From assembly GCA_024695285.1 (NCBI GenBank), contig JAILIM010000108.1, forward strand, positions 1 to 54,684: a stretch of 54,684 bases of DNA, in the 5' to 3' direction. This document shows, piece by piece, positions 8,433 through 15,927 of the stretch; position 1 is the first letter of the stretch, and the number at the start of each line of letters is the position of its first letter. Made by a program: the position numbers and the translations under genes. The notes under the pieces were generated by a model that was not told the origin of the DNA, did not search any database, and saw only the letters and a list, made by a program, of their open reading frames with translations. This stretch comes from Bacteroidales bacterium. GTDB taxonomy: Bacteria; Bacteroidota; Bacteroidia; Bacteroidales; UBA932.

Positions 8433-9437
8433 CTATAGAACTCCGCCGTTGTCGGCGATGAGCTTACGGATTTCTATCTTGGCGTCGCGCCAGCGGGGGA
8501 TGTCGATCTTGGTGCCGATGACTTCGACCACCTTGGCGGCAATGATGGATCCGACCTCTCCGCAGACCTTCAGCGGCATGCCGAAGGAGTGGGCGTAGAT
8601 GAATCCGGCGGCATAGGTGTCGCCTGCGCCGGTGGCGTCGATGGTGTTGGCGGGCCAGGCGGGGATGTAGTATTCCTCGTCGCCGGACTTGACCCAGCTG
8701 CCGTCCTTGCCCACCTTCACGATGGCTATCTTGCAGTGCCTGCTGATTTCGTCAAGAGCCTGCTTGGGGTCGGCCTGTTGGGTGAAGGCACGGCTTTCAG
8801 TCTCGTTGGCGAAGACTATGTCGACGTAGCGGTCCACTATGTCGTGGAGGAAGGCGTTGTTGCTTTCGACAACGTTGTATGACGCCATGTCAAGGGATAT
8901 GATGCAGCCGGCTTCGTGCGCGATCTCCACGGCCTTGCGGATAAGTGCCTGGTTCTGGACGAGGTAGCCTTCGATGTGGAAGTAATCGTGGCCCTGGAAG
9001 TACTCAGGCTTGAGGTCTTCGGGCACGAGGTCGAGGGCCGCTCCCAGGTAGACCGCGAAGGTGCGCTCGGCGTTGCCGCCGCTGACGAACACCATCGAAC
9101 GGCCGCTGGAGTGCTCGCTCTTGAGGAGCAGGGTGTTGACTCCGTACTGCTCCTGGTCGCTCTTGAAGAGCAGGCCGAGCTCGTCGTCGCCTATCTTGCC
9201 GATGAAGCTGGACGGCATGCCGAAGATCGAGGTGCAGGCAATGGTGTTGGCGGCGCTTCCTCCGGCCACGTATTTGACTCCGAGGGGCTTGAGGGCAGCC
9301 CAGATCATGTCGCCGGTCTCCATGTCGACGTGCTGCATGCTGCCCTTGGGCAGATGGTAGGTCTCGAGCAGCGTGTCGTCCGGGAGGACGGCAAGGATGT
9401 CCGTTAAGGCGTTGCCTATTCCGAGGATGGATTTCAT
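8433..9437 (-). CDS. PfkB-family carbohydrate/nucleoside kinase
   Basis: The PfkB/ribokinase-fold protein has 334 residues. The N-terminal GIGNALTDI and the substrate-side VAGGSAANT match the first family signature, and IDATGAGDTYAAGF holds the catalytic Asp of the anion-hole motif. Bacteroidota members of this subgroup are usually annotated as adenosine kinase or fructokinase-like; the substrate cannot be fixed. The start is set at the ATG at 9437 because the in-frame TTG nine bases upstream lies inside the -7 promoter element. Only six bases separate that element from the ATG, so the mRNA may be leaderless. It is probably cotranscribed with nfnA and nfnB. Confidence 0.85.
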   Translation of the reverse strand: MKSILGIGNALTDILAVLPDDTLLETYHLPKGSMQHVDMETGDMIWAALKPLGVKYVAGGSAANTIACTSIFGMPSSFIGKIGDDELGLLFKSDQEQYGVNTLLLKSEHSSGRSMVFVSGGNAERTFAVYLGAALDLVPEDLKPEYFQGHDYFHIEGYLVQNQALIRKAVEIAHEAGCIISLDMASYNVVESNNAFLHDIVDRYVDIVFANETESRAFTQQADPKQALDEISRHCKIAIVKVGKDGSWVKSGDEEYYIPAWPANTIDATGAGDTYAAGFIYAHSFGMPLKVCGEVGSIIAAKVVEVIGTKIDIPRWRDAKIEIRKLIADNGGVL

Positions 9438-9443
9438 GTCCTG

Positions 9444-9451
9444 CAAAGATA
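9444..9451 (-). promoter_or_regulatory. -7 promoter element of the PfkB kinase operon
   Basis: TATCTTTG on the minus strand matches the Bacteroidota consensus TAnnTTTG. No clear -33 TTTG is seen at the usual distance. Confidence 0.65.
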
Positions 9452-9488
9452 CAAAATATCTTCGTATGTGCGCCCGCGCGCATCAAGA

Positions 9489-9520
9489 TTTGCTTCTTTC
9501 GCAGTAAGAATGTATATTTG
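9489..9520 (+). promoter_or_regulatory. Full Bacteroidota promoter (-33 and -7)
   Basis: TTTG at 9489-9492 and TATATTTG at 9513-9520 are separated by 20 bases. This is the complete primary-sigma promoter of the phylum and the best match in the window. It drives the small export protein gene and rules out the in-frame ATG at 9510, which lies upstream of the expected transcript start. Confidence 0.8.
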
Positions 9521-9524
9521 CGTA

Positions 9525-10004
9525 GTGTTCAAGAAATATTTAATCGTTTTCCTTATATCGATGGTGCCGCTCATCGAACTTCGCGGCGCCATTCCGTATG
9601 CAGTGGGCTTCGAGCTGCCCCTTGTGCCTTCGTATATAGTTGCCGTCGTGGGCAATATGCTTCCCGTGCCTTTCATCTTCCTCTTCGGCCGCAAGCTGCT
9701 GGAGTGGGGGAAGGACAAGAAGGTCATCGGGGGCTTTTTCCGCTGGTGCCTCGAGAAGGGCGAAAAGGCCGGGGCGAAGCTGGAGTCGAAGGCCGGCGCG
9801 GGGCTCTATATAGCCCTGCTGCTTTTCGTGGGCATACCCCTTCCCGGCACGGGTGCATGGTCCGGAACGCTTGCCGCCAGCATCCTGAACATGGATTTCA
9901 AGAAGAGCGTCGTCTTCGTGATGCTGGGAGTTATTCTCGCGGGCGTGATCATGCTTGCCGCCTCCCTTGGTGTTTTCGGTGCCATTTCCTTGTTCAGCAA
10001 GTAG
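9525..10004 (+). CDS. Small multidrug export-like membrane protein (COG2426 type)
   Basis: The integral membrane protein of about 159 residues resembles the putative small multidrug export family: the motif PLIELRGAIPYAVGFELP in the first membrane segment, a short basic cytoplasmic loop, then GIPLPGTGAWSGTLAASIL. Four to five hydrophobic segments are visible. The transported compound is unknown. The start is uncertain: GTG at 9525 lies right after the promoter, and ATG at 9561 would keep the conserved PLIELRG motif. The stop abuts the ATG of the RNase H-like gene. Confidence 0.75.
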   Translation: MFKKYLIVFLISMVPLIELRGAIPYAVGFELPLVPSYIVAVVGNMLPVPFIFLFGRKLLEWGKDKKVIGGFFRWCLEKGEKAGAKLESKAGAGLYIALLLFVGIPLPGTGAWSGTLAASILNMDFKKSVVFVMLGVILAGVIMLAASLGVFGAISLFSK

Positions 10005-10430
10005 ATGCAGGAATTCATCATTTACACTGACGGAGGCTATTCAGCCAGCAAGAATGTAGGTGCGGGAGCTTATGTAATCCTGAAATCCGACGGGGTGACG
10101 CTCGTGGAGCAGAAGTCGTTCGTGCTGCGCAACGAGACCAGCCAGCGGGCGGAACTGCTGGCCATTCTTGCCGCCATCAATGCCCTGCCGTACCGCAGCT
10201 ATGCCCGGATTATCACGGACAATCTTGCTGCCGCTCAGGGGCTTGGCAAGTCTCCGAGGCGGAAGAACCAGCCCGACGTGGACCTGCTGGTGTCCTACAA
10301 GAAACTCATCCGGGAGCAGAAACTGAAGATCGACCTGAAATGGGAACGCGGCCACAACGGCCAGCCTTTCAACGAACTGTGCGACTGCCTCTGCACCGAG
10401 GCTCTCTCCGAGGCCGAAGAAAAGTATTGA
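10005..10430 (+). CDS. RNase HI-like ribonuclease
   Basis: The 141-residue RNase H-fold protein has the acidic catalytic set in order: Asp9 (YTDGG), Glu50 (SQRAELLAI), Asp72 (ITDN) and Asp127 in the C-terminal block GHNGQPFNELCD, which also has the conserved His117. It should cleave the RNA strand of RNA-DNA hybrids in the cytoplasm. The substrate-binding handle of E. coli RnhA is replaced by a shorter basic stretch (KSPRRK), as in reverse-transcriptase-like RNase HI proteins. It starts at the base after the upstream stop codon and is followed five bases later by the EEP gene. Confidence 0.85.
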   Translation: MQEFIIYTDGGYSASKNVGAGAYVILKSDGVTLVEQKSFVLRNETSQRAELLAILAAINALPYRSYARIITDNLAAAQGLGKSPRRKNQPDVDLLVSYKKLIREQKLKIDLKWERGHNGQPFNELCDCLCTEALSEAEEKY

Positions 10431-10435
10431 GTATA

Positions 10436-11401
10436 ATGAAAAAGCTTGTGTGTGCGCTGCTCTGCGCCTTATTGTTGCTGAGCGTCGATTCTTATGCGGG
10501 CCGCCCCGTGCGCCTTGTTTACTGGAATATCCAGAATGGTATGTGGGACGGGCAGACCGATGATTACCAACGGTTTACGGACTGGGTGAAGGCCCAGAAG
10601 CCGGATGTGTGCGTATGGTGCGAGTCGCAGCCAATCTACAAGACCGGTACGTATACTAAACTCGACAACATCAACGAATGGCGTGCGGACAGCCTGATGA
10701 CGGTGCACTGGAAGCGCCTGGGCAGGCGCTACGGCCATAAGTATGTGTATATCAGCGGCCACCGCGATAATTACCCGCAGGTTGTGACGTCCCGCTTCCC
10801 GCTGGAGTCCGTTGACCGTATGGTTGGCAATGCCGACACTCTGGTCGCACACGGTGCCGGCTGGGTACGGCTGAAGATTGCCGGCAAGCAGCTCAATTTG
10901 GTGACCCTGCACACGTGGCCGCATGGTTATGGCTACAACGTGCCGAAGGAGGACCGTGAGCGCAGCAGGGAGGCACATGAGGGCGATAAGTTCCGCCGTG
11001 TTGAGATGGAGTACATCTGCCGCCACACGATCGGCAGCGTTCCTGGCGCCGCGGAGGAGTACTGGATGATGATGGGGGACTTTAATTCACTCTCCCGCGC
11101 CGACAACTGGGTGTACCGCTTCGAGGATGACGACACGAGGCTCTTGGTCCACGATTACATCCGCGAGTGCACGCCGTATATCGACATTGTCAACGTCCGT
11201 GAGCCTATGAGTTTCTATTCATCGACCGGCGGCCATGCCCGCATCGACTTCGTTTATTGCACCAAGCCTCTTGCAGATGCTGTTGTAGATGCCCACATCC
11301 ACACTGACAGTTACACCCGTCCCGTCAAGAGCAAGGTCGTCACCAGCTTCTACGAGCCTTCCGACCACCGCCCCATCATCGTCGATTTCGATCTGAAGTA
11401 G
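10436..11401 (+). CDS. Secreted endonuclease/exonuclease/phosphatase-family protein
   Basis: The 321-residue protein has a Sec signal peptide (MKKLVCALLCALLLLSVDSYA). The ATG at 10436 is chosen because it gives this signal peptide. EEP-fold landmarks are VYWNIQNGMW, the acidic WCES, HTWPHGYGYN, MMGDFNSL and the catalytic SDHRPIIVDF. It closely resembles the EEP protein at 36251-37231 (shared YWNIQNGMW, YGHKY, NYPQV/TFPQV, HGAGW, VTLHTWP), so the two are paralogues in one subfamily. The reaction is hydrolysis of a phosphodiester or phosphomonoester; the substrate is unknown. It should be periplasmic or secreted. Confidence 0.85.
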   Translation: MKKLVCALLCALLLLSVDSYAGRPVRLVYWNIQNGMWDGQTDDYQRFTDWVKAQKPDVCVWCESQPIYKTGTYTKLDNINEWRADSLMTVHWKRLGRRYGHKYVYISGHRDNYPQVVTSRFPLESVDRMVGNADTLVAHGAGWVRLKIAGKQLNLVTLHTWPHGYGYNVPKEDRERSREAHEGDKFRRVEMEYICRHTIGSVPGAAEEYWMMMGDFNSLSRADNWVYRFEDDDTRLLVHDYIRECTPYIDIVNVREPMSFYSSTGGHARIDFVYCTKPLADAVVDAHIHTDSYTRPVKSKVVTSFYEPSDHRPIIVDFDLK

Positions 11402-11410
11402 GTTTCGGCC

Positions 11411-11576
11411 GGATAAGGAGTTGCTCCGCAAAACCTTCGCTTCGCTCGTCCCTCCCACTTCGTGGGCCCCTCCCATCTGCGATGGTATGTTTTCCCCCTA
11501 TTTGTCCCCCCTGGGGACATTTGCCCTTCGGGGTGGCCATGGGCGGCCACAGTTTTGCGGTAGCAACCCCTTATCC
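11411..11576. repeat. 166-bp element bounded by 24/25-bp inverted repeats
   Basis: The left arm (11411-11434, GGATAAGGAGTTGCTCCGCA...) and right arm (11552-11576) are inverted copies that differ by one substitution and a small indel. Inside are GC-rich runs (CCCTCCCACTTCGTGGGC, CCCCTCCCAT, CCCCCCTGGGGAC) and no convincing gene. The left arm begins 10 bases after the EEP stop, and the right arm contains the stop codon of the AgcS gene. It may be a miniature inverted-repeat element or a large bidirectional terminator. Confidence 0.6.
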
Positions 11577-12911
11577 GACCTTGTGTTCCTTTTCCCAGTA
11601 TTTTAAGGCTGAGATGACTTTGGGGGAGAGTTTGACGATGGTGAAGATGGTAGGGAGCGTCATGAAGGCGAAGGCGATGTCTTCGATGCTGATGGCCACT
11701 TTTACGGTCAGAACGCTGGCCACGAGGAGCATCAGCAGGTAGAACCACTCATAATACTTCGCCGCCCTTGCGCCGAACAGGAACTCCGTGCAGACGCGTC
11801 CGTAGTAGGAATAAGAGAACATCGTCGAGAAGGCGAAGAACAGGATCAGCAGCATCAGTACATACTTGCCCACATGCGGCAGCAGTACGTCGTACGACGC
11901 CATGGCTATCGACAGCCCCTGCACCCCTTCGATGTGGTAGCAGTCCGCCATGATGATGGGAATCGCCGTCAATGTGCAGATCAGGCCCGAATCGATTGCA
12001 GGCTCCAGCATGGCCACGAAGCCCTCGTGGACCGGATCCTTGCTGCGGGACGCGCCGTGCATCATCATCGCCGTACCCGCGCCCGCCTCATTGATGTAGA
12101 CCGCCCGCCGTGCGCCCGTCAGAGCCACGCCGATCAGCCCGCCGATGCCGGCTTTCAGGCTGAACGCCTCCCTGAATATGCTCGCAAAGACCCCCGGCAC
12201 CTTGTCCAGGTTCATGAACACCACCGCAAGCACAAGGAGCAGGTACAGCGTGACCATCGTCGGTACCATCTTCGACGCCACCTTTGTGATGCTTTGGATG
12301 CCTCCAAGGATCACCACGGACACTATCGCCGTGATCGTGATTCCGAGCACCAGGCGGAACCATAAATCGCCGCCCGCAAACCAGCTGTCAGGCGTCAGCG
12401 TGATAACGGCCTCCACCGTCTGGTTCGCCTGCAGCATGCTCAGGCAACCTATTGAAGCGGCGCAGGAGAAGAGCACCGCCAGCGGCTTGAACTTCTTCCC
12501 CAGGCCCTCCATGATCACGTACATGGGTCCGCCGCGAAGCTCGCCCTCGCGCGTCCGCCCCTTGTACATGATGGTCAGCGCACCTTCGAAGAATTTGGTC
12601 GCCATGCCCAGGATGGCGCTGATCCACATCCAGAACACCGTTCCCGGACCGCCGACCACGATGGCAATGGCCACGCCGGCGATGTTGCCCATGCCCACCG
12701 TGGCGCTGATGGCCCCGAACAGGGCCTGCAGGGAACTGATTTCCCCGTCACCGTTGCCGCCGTTCTTGCGAAGGGCCCTTATCGAGTCCCCGAAATGCCG
12801 CAGGGAGACTGCCCTGGAGTAGATAAACAGGAAAACCCCGCCTCCGATCAGCCATAAGAACAGAGGGTAGCCGCAGATAAAATCCGAGAACGAGATAATA
12901 AACTGTCCCAT
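11571..12911 (-). CDS. Alanine/glycine:cation symporter (AgcS family)
   Basis: The 446-residue inner-membrane protein has about 11 hydrophobic segments and clear AGCS-family blocks: GAISATVGMGNIAGVA, GGPGTVFWMWISAILGMATKF, RGGPMYVI and the signature-rich ARRAVYINEAGAGTA. It should import alanine or a similar small amino acid with Na+ or H+. Length is near the family norm of 440-500. A consensus -7 element ends seven bases before the ATG, so the transcript probably has almost no leader. The stop lies in the right arm of the inverted repeat. Confidence 0.9.
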   Translation of the reverse strand: MGQFIISFSDFICGYPLFLWLIGGGVFLFIYSRAVSLRHFGDSIRALRKNGGNGDGEISSLQALFGAISATVGMGNIAGVAIAIVVGGPGTVFWMWISAILGMATKFFEGALTIMYKGRTREGELRGGPMYVIMEGLGKKFKPLAVLFSCAASIGCLSMLQANQTVEAVITLTPDSWFAGGDLWFRLVLGITITAIVSVVILGGIQSITKVASKMVPTMVTLYLLLVLAVVFMNLDKVPGVFASIFREAFSLKAGIGGLIGVALTGARRAVYINEAGAGTAMMMHGASRSKDPVHEGFVAMLEPAIDSGLICTLTAIPIIMADCYHIEGVQGLSIAMASYDVLLPHVGKYVLMLLILFFAFSTMFSYSYYGRVCTEFLFGARAAKYYEWFYLLMLLVASVLTVKVAISIEDIAFAFMTLPTIFTIVKLSPKVISALKYWEKEHKVG

Positions 12912-12918
12912 TGGGTGT

Positions 12919-12926
12919 CAAAGGTA
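12919..12926 (-). promoter_or_regulatory. -7 promoter element of the AgcS gene
   Basis: TACCTTTG on the minus strand matches TAnnTTTG and lies seven bases before the start codon. The upstream side is A/T-rich without a clear -33 box. It is back to back with the rightward promoter at 12939. Confidence 0.6.
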
Positions 12927-12938
12927 CGGATTTTTTTT

Positions 12939-12946
12939 TAACTTTG
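12939..12946 (+). promoter_or_regulatory. -7 promoter element of the first microprotein-lipoprotein unit
   Basis: TAACTTTG matches TAnnTTTG and lies 26 bases upstream of the microprotein ATG at 12973. It is the only consensus promoter seen before the 12973-18243 genes, so both lipoproteins may be read from it. Confidence 0.55.
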
Positions 12947-12972
12947 CTTTTTTACGTAATATCTTAATACTA

Positions 12973-13101
12973 ATGAAGAAACGTTTACTGTATGTCGAGC
13001 CGCGGAGCGAGGAATGGTCCGCTCTCTGTGCCGAACTAATCTGCGAAAGCCCCACTGAAGGGGGACTTGAAGGTATTTCTGAAGAAGACTGGGTAGTCTA
13101 A
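12973..13101 (+). CDS. Microprotein A of the Y-x2-P / S-P family
   Basis: The 42-residue open frame begins MKKRLLYVEPRSEEW and ends in the acidic, Trp-containing ISEEDWVV. It lies between a consensus -7 element and the lipoprotein gene that starts 11 bases after its stop. It shares Tyr7-x2-Pro10 and Ser26-Pro27 (16 residues from Pro10 to Ser26) with four other small frames in this window, each placed in front of a lipoprotein gene. The segment AELICESP closely matches EMICQSP of the second member. It has no signal peptide or membrane segment. Function unknown: a regulatory leader peptide, a chaperone-like partner or a modified peptide precursor are all possible. Confidence 0.7.
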   Translation: MKKRLLYVEPRSEEWSALCAELICESPTEGGLEGISEEDWVV

Positions 13102-13106
13102 GGAGG
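13100..13106 (+). promoter_or_regulatory. Strong Shine-Dalgarno sequence
   Basis: AAGGAGG overlaps the microprotein stop codon and lies six bases before the lipoprotein ATG at 13113. Such a full match is unusual in this phylum, where most genes lack one. Confidence 0.7.
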
Positions 13107-13112
13107 GACGGT

Positions 13113-15758
13113 ATGAAAACGCTTTTTAAGTATGCCTTGACTGCGCTTGCAGCAGCGTCTGCATTCGCCTGCAACAACCTTATCGATCCTTCTGAGGCAA
13201 TCCCGGAAAAGGGAATCACCCTCATTGCATCAAGGGAAGGCCTCGTCCCCGCCACCAAGTCCATGCGCATGGACGACGGCTCTGTCTGGTGGAACGCGGC
13301 TGAAGAAGTCAGCGTCTTCTACGGCAGCGGCTCGGCCGGCGGCAGCAAGTTCGTGTCCACGAACACCGACATTGCCGAAACCGCCGAACTGTCCGGCTCG
13401 ATTACCATGGGCGACACGGAGCAGGATTTCTGGGCCGTGTACCCCTATTCAACCGCCAATTCCTGCGACGGAATGTCGATAACAACCGTCATACCTGCCA
13501 CTCAGGCCGGTGTGGCAAGGAATTTCTCCGGCAATGCGTTCCCGGCAATGGCTAAGGCCAGCTCGACCAGCCTCGCTTTCTGGAACCTCTGCGGAGGCAT
13601 CAAGTTCTTCGTTTCCAGGGCAGACATAAAGTCCGTCACTTTCAAGGGCAACAACGGCGAGCCCCTGGCCGGCAAGGTGAAATTCCAGTTCGGCGCCGAC
13701 GGGAAGCCTGAAGTGGCCCAAGTGATTGAACCGGAGTACGAAGTAACCCTCACGGCCCCGGGCGGCGGCACCTTCCAGGCTGGCAAGTCCTACTACATGA
13801 CCCTGCTCCCCGGTGCCCTTGACGGCGGATTCACCATGACCTTCAAGACTGCATCGACCGCGGGAAGCTTCACCAGCACAAAGCCCCAGACGATCAAGCG
13901 CTCCACCTTCGGCGTGCTGAACAACAAGGACGCCGACGTGTCCGAATGGACGTCCAGCGCCCCGAGCCTCAGGGACTTTGCCGCCGAGTTCGTCAAGGGC
14001 CTCGACGTCTGGGCCAGTACCACCGGCAATGTCGATGCCGACGGCGCCCATAACCAATACGGCACCGACGGCGCCTGGGAGAACGTCCACTTCATCCCCA
14101 TCGTCGGCGACCCGACAGGCGCATACTACAGCTATGGTAACAACCAGTATGATCCCAAGTATACCCCTTGGGTGCTGAATGTCGGAGGCACGGAATACAG
14201 TTCCTCGCAGGCGTGGGAAATCGCCATCCGCGGCCTCATGAACATGTGTACCGCCGAAGGCGAGGCGTTCCTTGACGGAATGACCGACCGCAACAAGGCA
14301 TACACTGCTCAGGACGGCCTGGCCATGTCCGCCGCCCCTATTTCCGAAACCAGCCCGAGCAACAAGTGGGGCCAGAATCCCTGGTATGAATACAACAATC
14401 TTGTGCGTCAGGGCGACAGCGAAGTCATGAGTGTCGATATTGACTTCATGCTGAAAGTCGGCGCCTGGCACGTCGTGCGCTCATTCATCGCCGTCGGCTC
14501 CAACAGCCCTCTCGGAAAGATAGGCAACTACCAGGAATTCGGCAGCACATCAAATACCCTGAATCTCGGCACATATGAAGGCTACATTTCCGCGATGCGC
14601 GAGCTGCTCGTGATGATGCGTATCTACAAGTATTTGCTGGACAACAACATCGACTCCAATATCTACACCGCTCTCCAGGGCGTGATGTTCGATGTCGACC
14701 TCTATGGCGTCGAGCAACCCGACATCCGCCTGAAGACCAAGAGCCTCGACTTCGGCAGCGCTGAGCAAACTCTTGAGGCTACCTTCGTCGCAAAGACAGA
14801 GTGGACCGCATCCTCGACGGCAAGCTGGATAACCGTGAATCCTACATCCGGCATACAGGGAGAAGTGACCATTCAGGTCACGGCTGCCGCCAATTCCGGC
14901 GATGTCCGTGAAGGCAAGGTTATCATCAAGGGCGGAAACGTCACCGAAGGCCTCGAAATAGCTGTCTCCCAGGCCCAGTACACTGCGCCGAGCCAGTCGA
15001 CACTCAAGGACTTTGCCGTTGAGTTCGTCAAGGGCCTCGACGTATGGGCCAGCACCATCGGCAATGTCGATGCTGACGGCGAGCGCAACCAGCACAGCAA
15101 AGCCGGTGCATGGGAGAACGTCCACTTCATCCCCATCGTCGGCAACACCGCCAGCGACTACTACAATTATGGCAACAACCAGTACGATTATTCAGTCTAC
15201 ACTCCATGGGTGCTGAATGTAGGCGGAACTGAGATCAGTTCATCCCAGGCCTGGGAAATTGCCATACGCGGCCTGATGAACATGTGTACCGCCGAAGGGG
15301 AGGCTTTCCTGGATGGAATGACCGACCGCAACAAGGCATACACTCTCCAGGACGGCATTGCGCTTTCCGCAGCTCCAATTTCTGCTACCAGCAAGAACAA
15401 CAAGTGGGGCAAACACCCCTGGTATGAGTATAACAACCTGGTCAAGGACGGCGGGGCAGAGGTCACCGAAGTCGGCATAGAATTCATGGTCAAGGTCGGC
15501 GCCTGGCACGTTGTGCGTTCCTTCATTGCCGTAGGGTCCAACTCGCCTCTCAACATGATTGGCAATTTCCAGGAATTCGGCACAACCTCCGGCACTCTGA
15601 ACCTTGGCAACTATAAGGGCTACATTTCCCCGATGCGAGAGCTTCTGGTGATGATGCGCATCTACAAGTACCTGTTGGACAACAACATCGATGCGAATGT
15701 CTATACCGCCATCAAGGACCAGAAGTTCGACTTCGACCTTTACGGCATTGGCCTTTAA
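13113..15758 (+). CDS. Lipoprotein: fimbrillin-like N domain, two copies of an unassigned domain, BACON between them
   Basis: The 881-residue lipoprotein has lipobox AFAC (Cys20). Residues about 30-275 resemble fimbrillin/Mfa-type N domains (GSVWWNAAEEVSVF, FWAVYPYS, GGIKFFVSR, VTFKGNNGEPLAGKV). Then come an unassigned domain of about 245 residues (287-532), a BACON domain (about 540-625: LDFGSAEQTLEATF, WITVNPTSG) and a second copy of the unassigned domain (632-880). The copies share EFVKGLDVWAST, GNVDADG, AWENVHFIPIVG, SQAWEIAIRGLMNMCTAEGE, KVGAWHVVRSFIAVGSNSPL and RIYKYLLDNNID. The next lipoprotein carries a third copy. It is probably anchored at the cell surface; its ligand or activity is unknown. 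Confidence 0.85.
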   Translation: MKTLFKYALTALAAASAFACNNLIDPSEAIPEKGITLIASREGLVPATKSMRMDDGSVWWNAAEEVSVFYGSGSAGGSKFVSTNTDIAETAELSGSITMGDTEQDFWAVYPYSTANSCDGMSITTVIPATQAGVARNFSGNAFPAMAKASSTSLAFWNLCGGIKFFVSRADIKSVTFKGNNGEPLAGKVKFQFGADGKPEVAQVIEPEYEVTLTAPGGGTFQAGKSYYMTLLPGALDGGFTMTFKTASTAGSFTSTKPQTIKRSTFGVLNNKDADVSEWTSSAPSLRDFAAEFVKGLDVWASTTGNVDADGAHNQYGTDGAWENVHFIPIVGDPTGAYYSYGNNQYDPKYTPWVLNVGGTEYSSSQAWEIAIRGLMNMCTAEGEAFLDGMTDRNKAYTAQDGLAMSAAPISETSPSNKWGQNPWYEYNNLVRQGDSEVMSVDIDFMLKVGAWHVVRSFIAVGSNSPLGKIGNYQEFGSTSNTLNLGTYEGYISAMRELLVMMRIYKYLLDNNIDSNIYTALQGVMFDVDLYGVEQPDIRLKTKSLDFGSAEQTLEATFVAKTEWTASSTASWITVNPTSGIQGEVTIQVTAAANSGDVREGKVIIKGGNVTEGLEIAVSQAQYTAPSQSTLKDFAVEFVKGLDVWASTIGNVDADGERNQHSKAGAWENVHFIPIVGNTASDYYNYGNNQYDYSVYTPWVLNVGGTEISSSQAWEIAIRGLMNMCTAEGEAFLDGMTDRNKAYTLQDGIALSAAPISATSKNNKWGKHPWYEYNNLVKDGGAEVTEVGIEFMVKVGAWHVVRSFIAVGSNSPLNMIGNFQEFGTTSGTLNLGNYKGYISPMRELLVMMRIYKYLLDNNIDANVYTAIKDQKFDFDLYGIGL
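13974..14707 (+). repeat. Copy 1 of the ~245-residue domain coding repeat
   Basis: This coding segment recurs at 15009-15746 and 16777-17511 with strong amino-acid and partial DNA identity. For example, GGAATGACCGACCGCAACAA is identical in all three. Confidence 0.85.
15009..15746 (+). repeat. Copy 2 of the ~245-residue domain coding repeat
   Basis: The second copy forms the C-terminal domain of the same lipoprotein. It is closer to copy 3 than to copy 1 in its last part (AIKDQKFDFDLYG in both; copy 1 has ALQGVMFDVDLYG). Confidence 0.85.
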
Positions 15759-15792
15759 GATATCATAGTTCAAATAATTATTTTTCAGTGTT

Positions 15793-15915
15793 ATGAGAAA
15801 AAAACTATTCTACAGCGAACCCTGGTGCGAGGATATTACCGCGCTGGGCGTTGAAATGATTTGCCAGAGTCCGAGTGGCAATGAAGGAACCCAAGATGAA
15901 CCATGGACTTTTTAA
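15793..15915 (+). CDS. Microprotein B of the Y-x2-P / S-P family
   Basis: The 40-residue frame begins MRKKLFYSEPWCED and ends DEPWTF. Tyr7-x2-Pro10 and Ser26-Pro27 have the same spacing as in microprotein A, and the core EMICQSP matches AELICESP. The lipoprotein start follows 12 bases after the stop, with a Shine-Dalgarno sequence overlapping the stop codon. It has two Cys residues (12 and 24), of which Cys24 is also present in A. No promoter consensus is seen in the 34-base gap before it, so it is probably read from upstream. Function unknown. Confidence 0.7.
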   Translation: MRKKLFYSEPWCEDITALGVEMICQSPSGNEGTQDEPWTF

Positions 15916-15920
15916 GGAGG
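15914..15920 (+). promoter_or_regulatory. Strong Shine-Dalgarno sequence
   Basis: AAGGAGG overlaps the microprotein B stop and lies seven bases before the ATG at 15928. Confidence 0.7.
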
Positions 15921-15927
15921 TAACGTT

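Noticed and set aside
11411..11576. Possible insertion sequence
   Set aside because: No transposase gene or fragment is present between the inverted repeats, so it can at most be a non-autonomous element.
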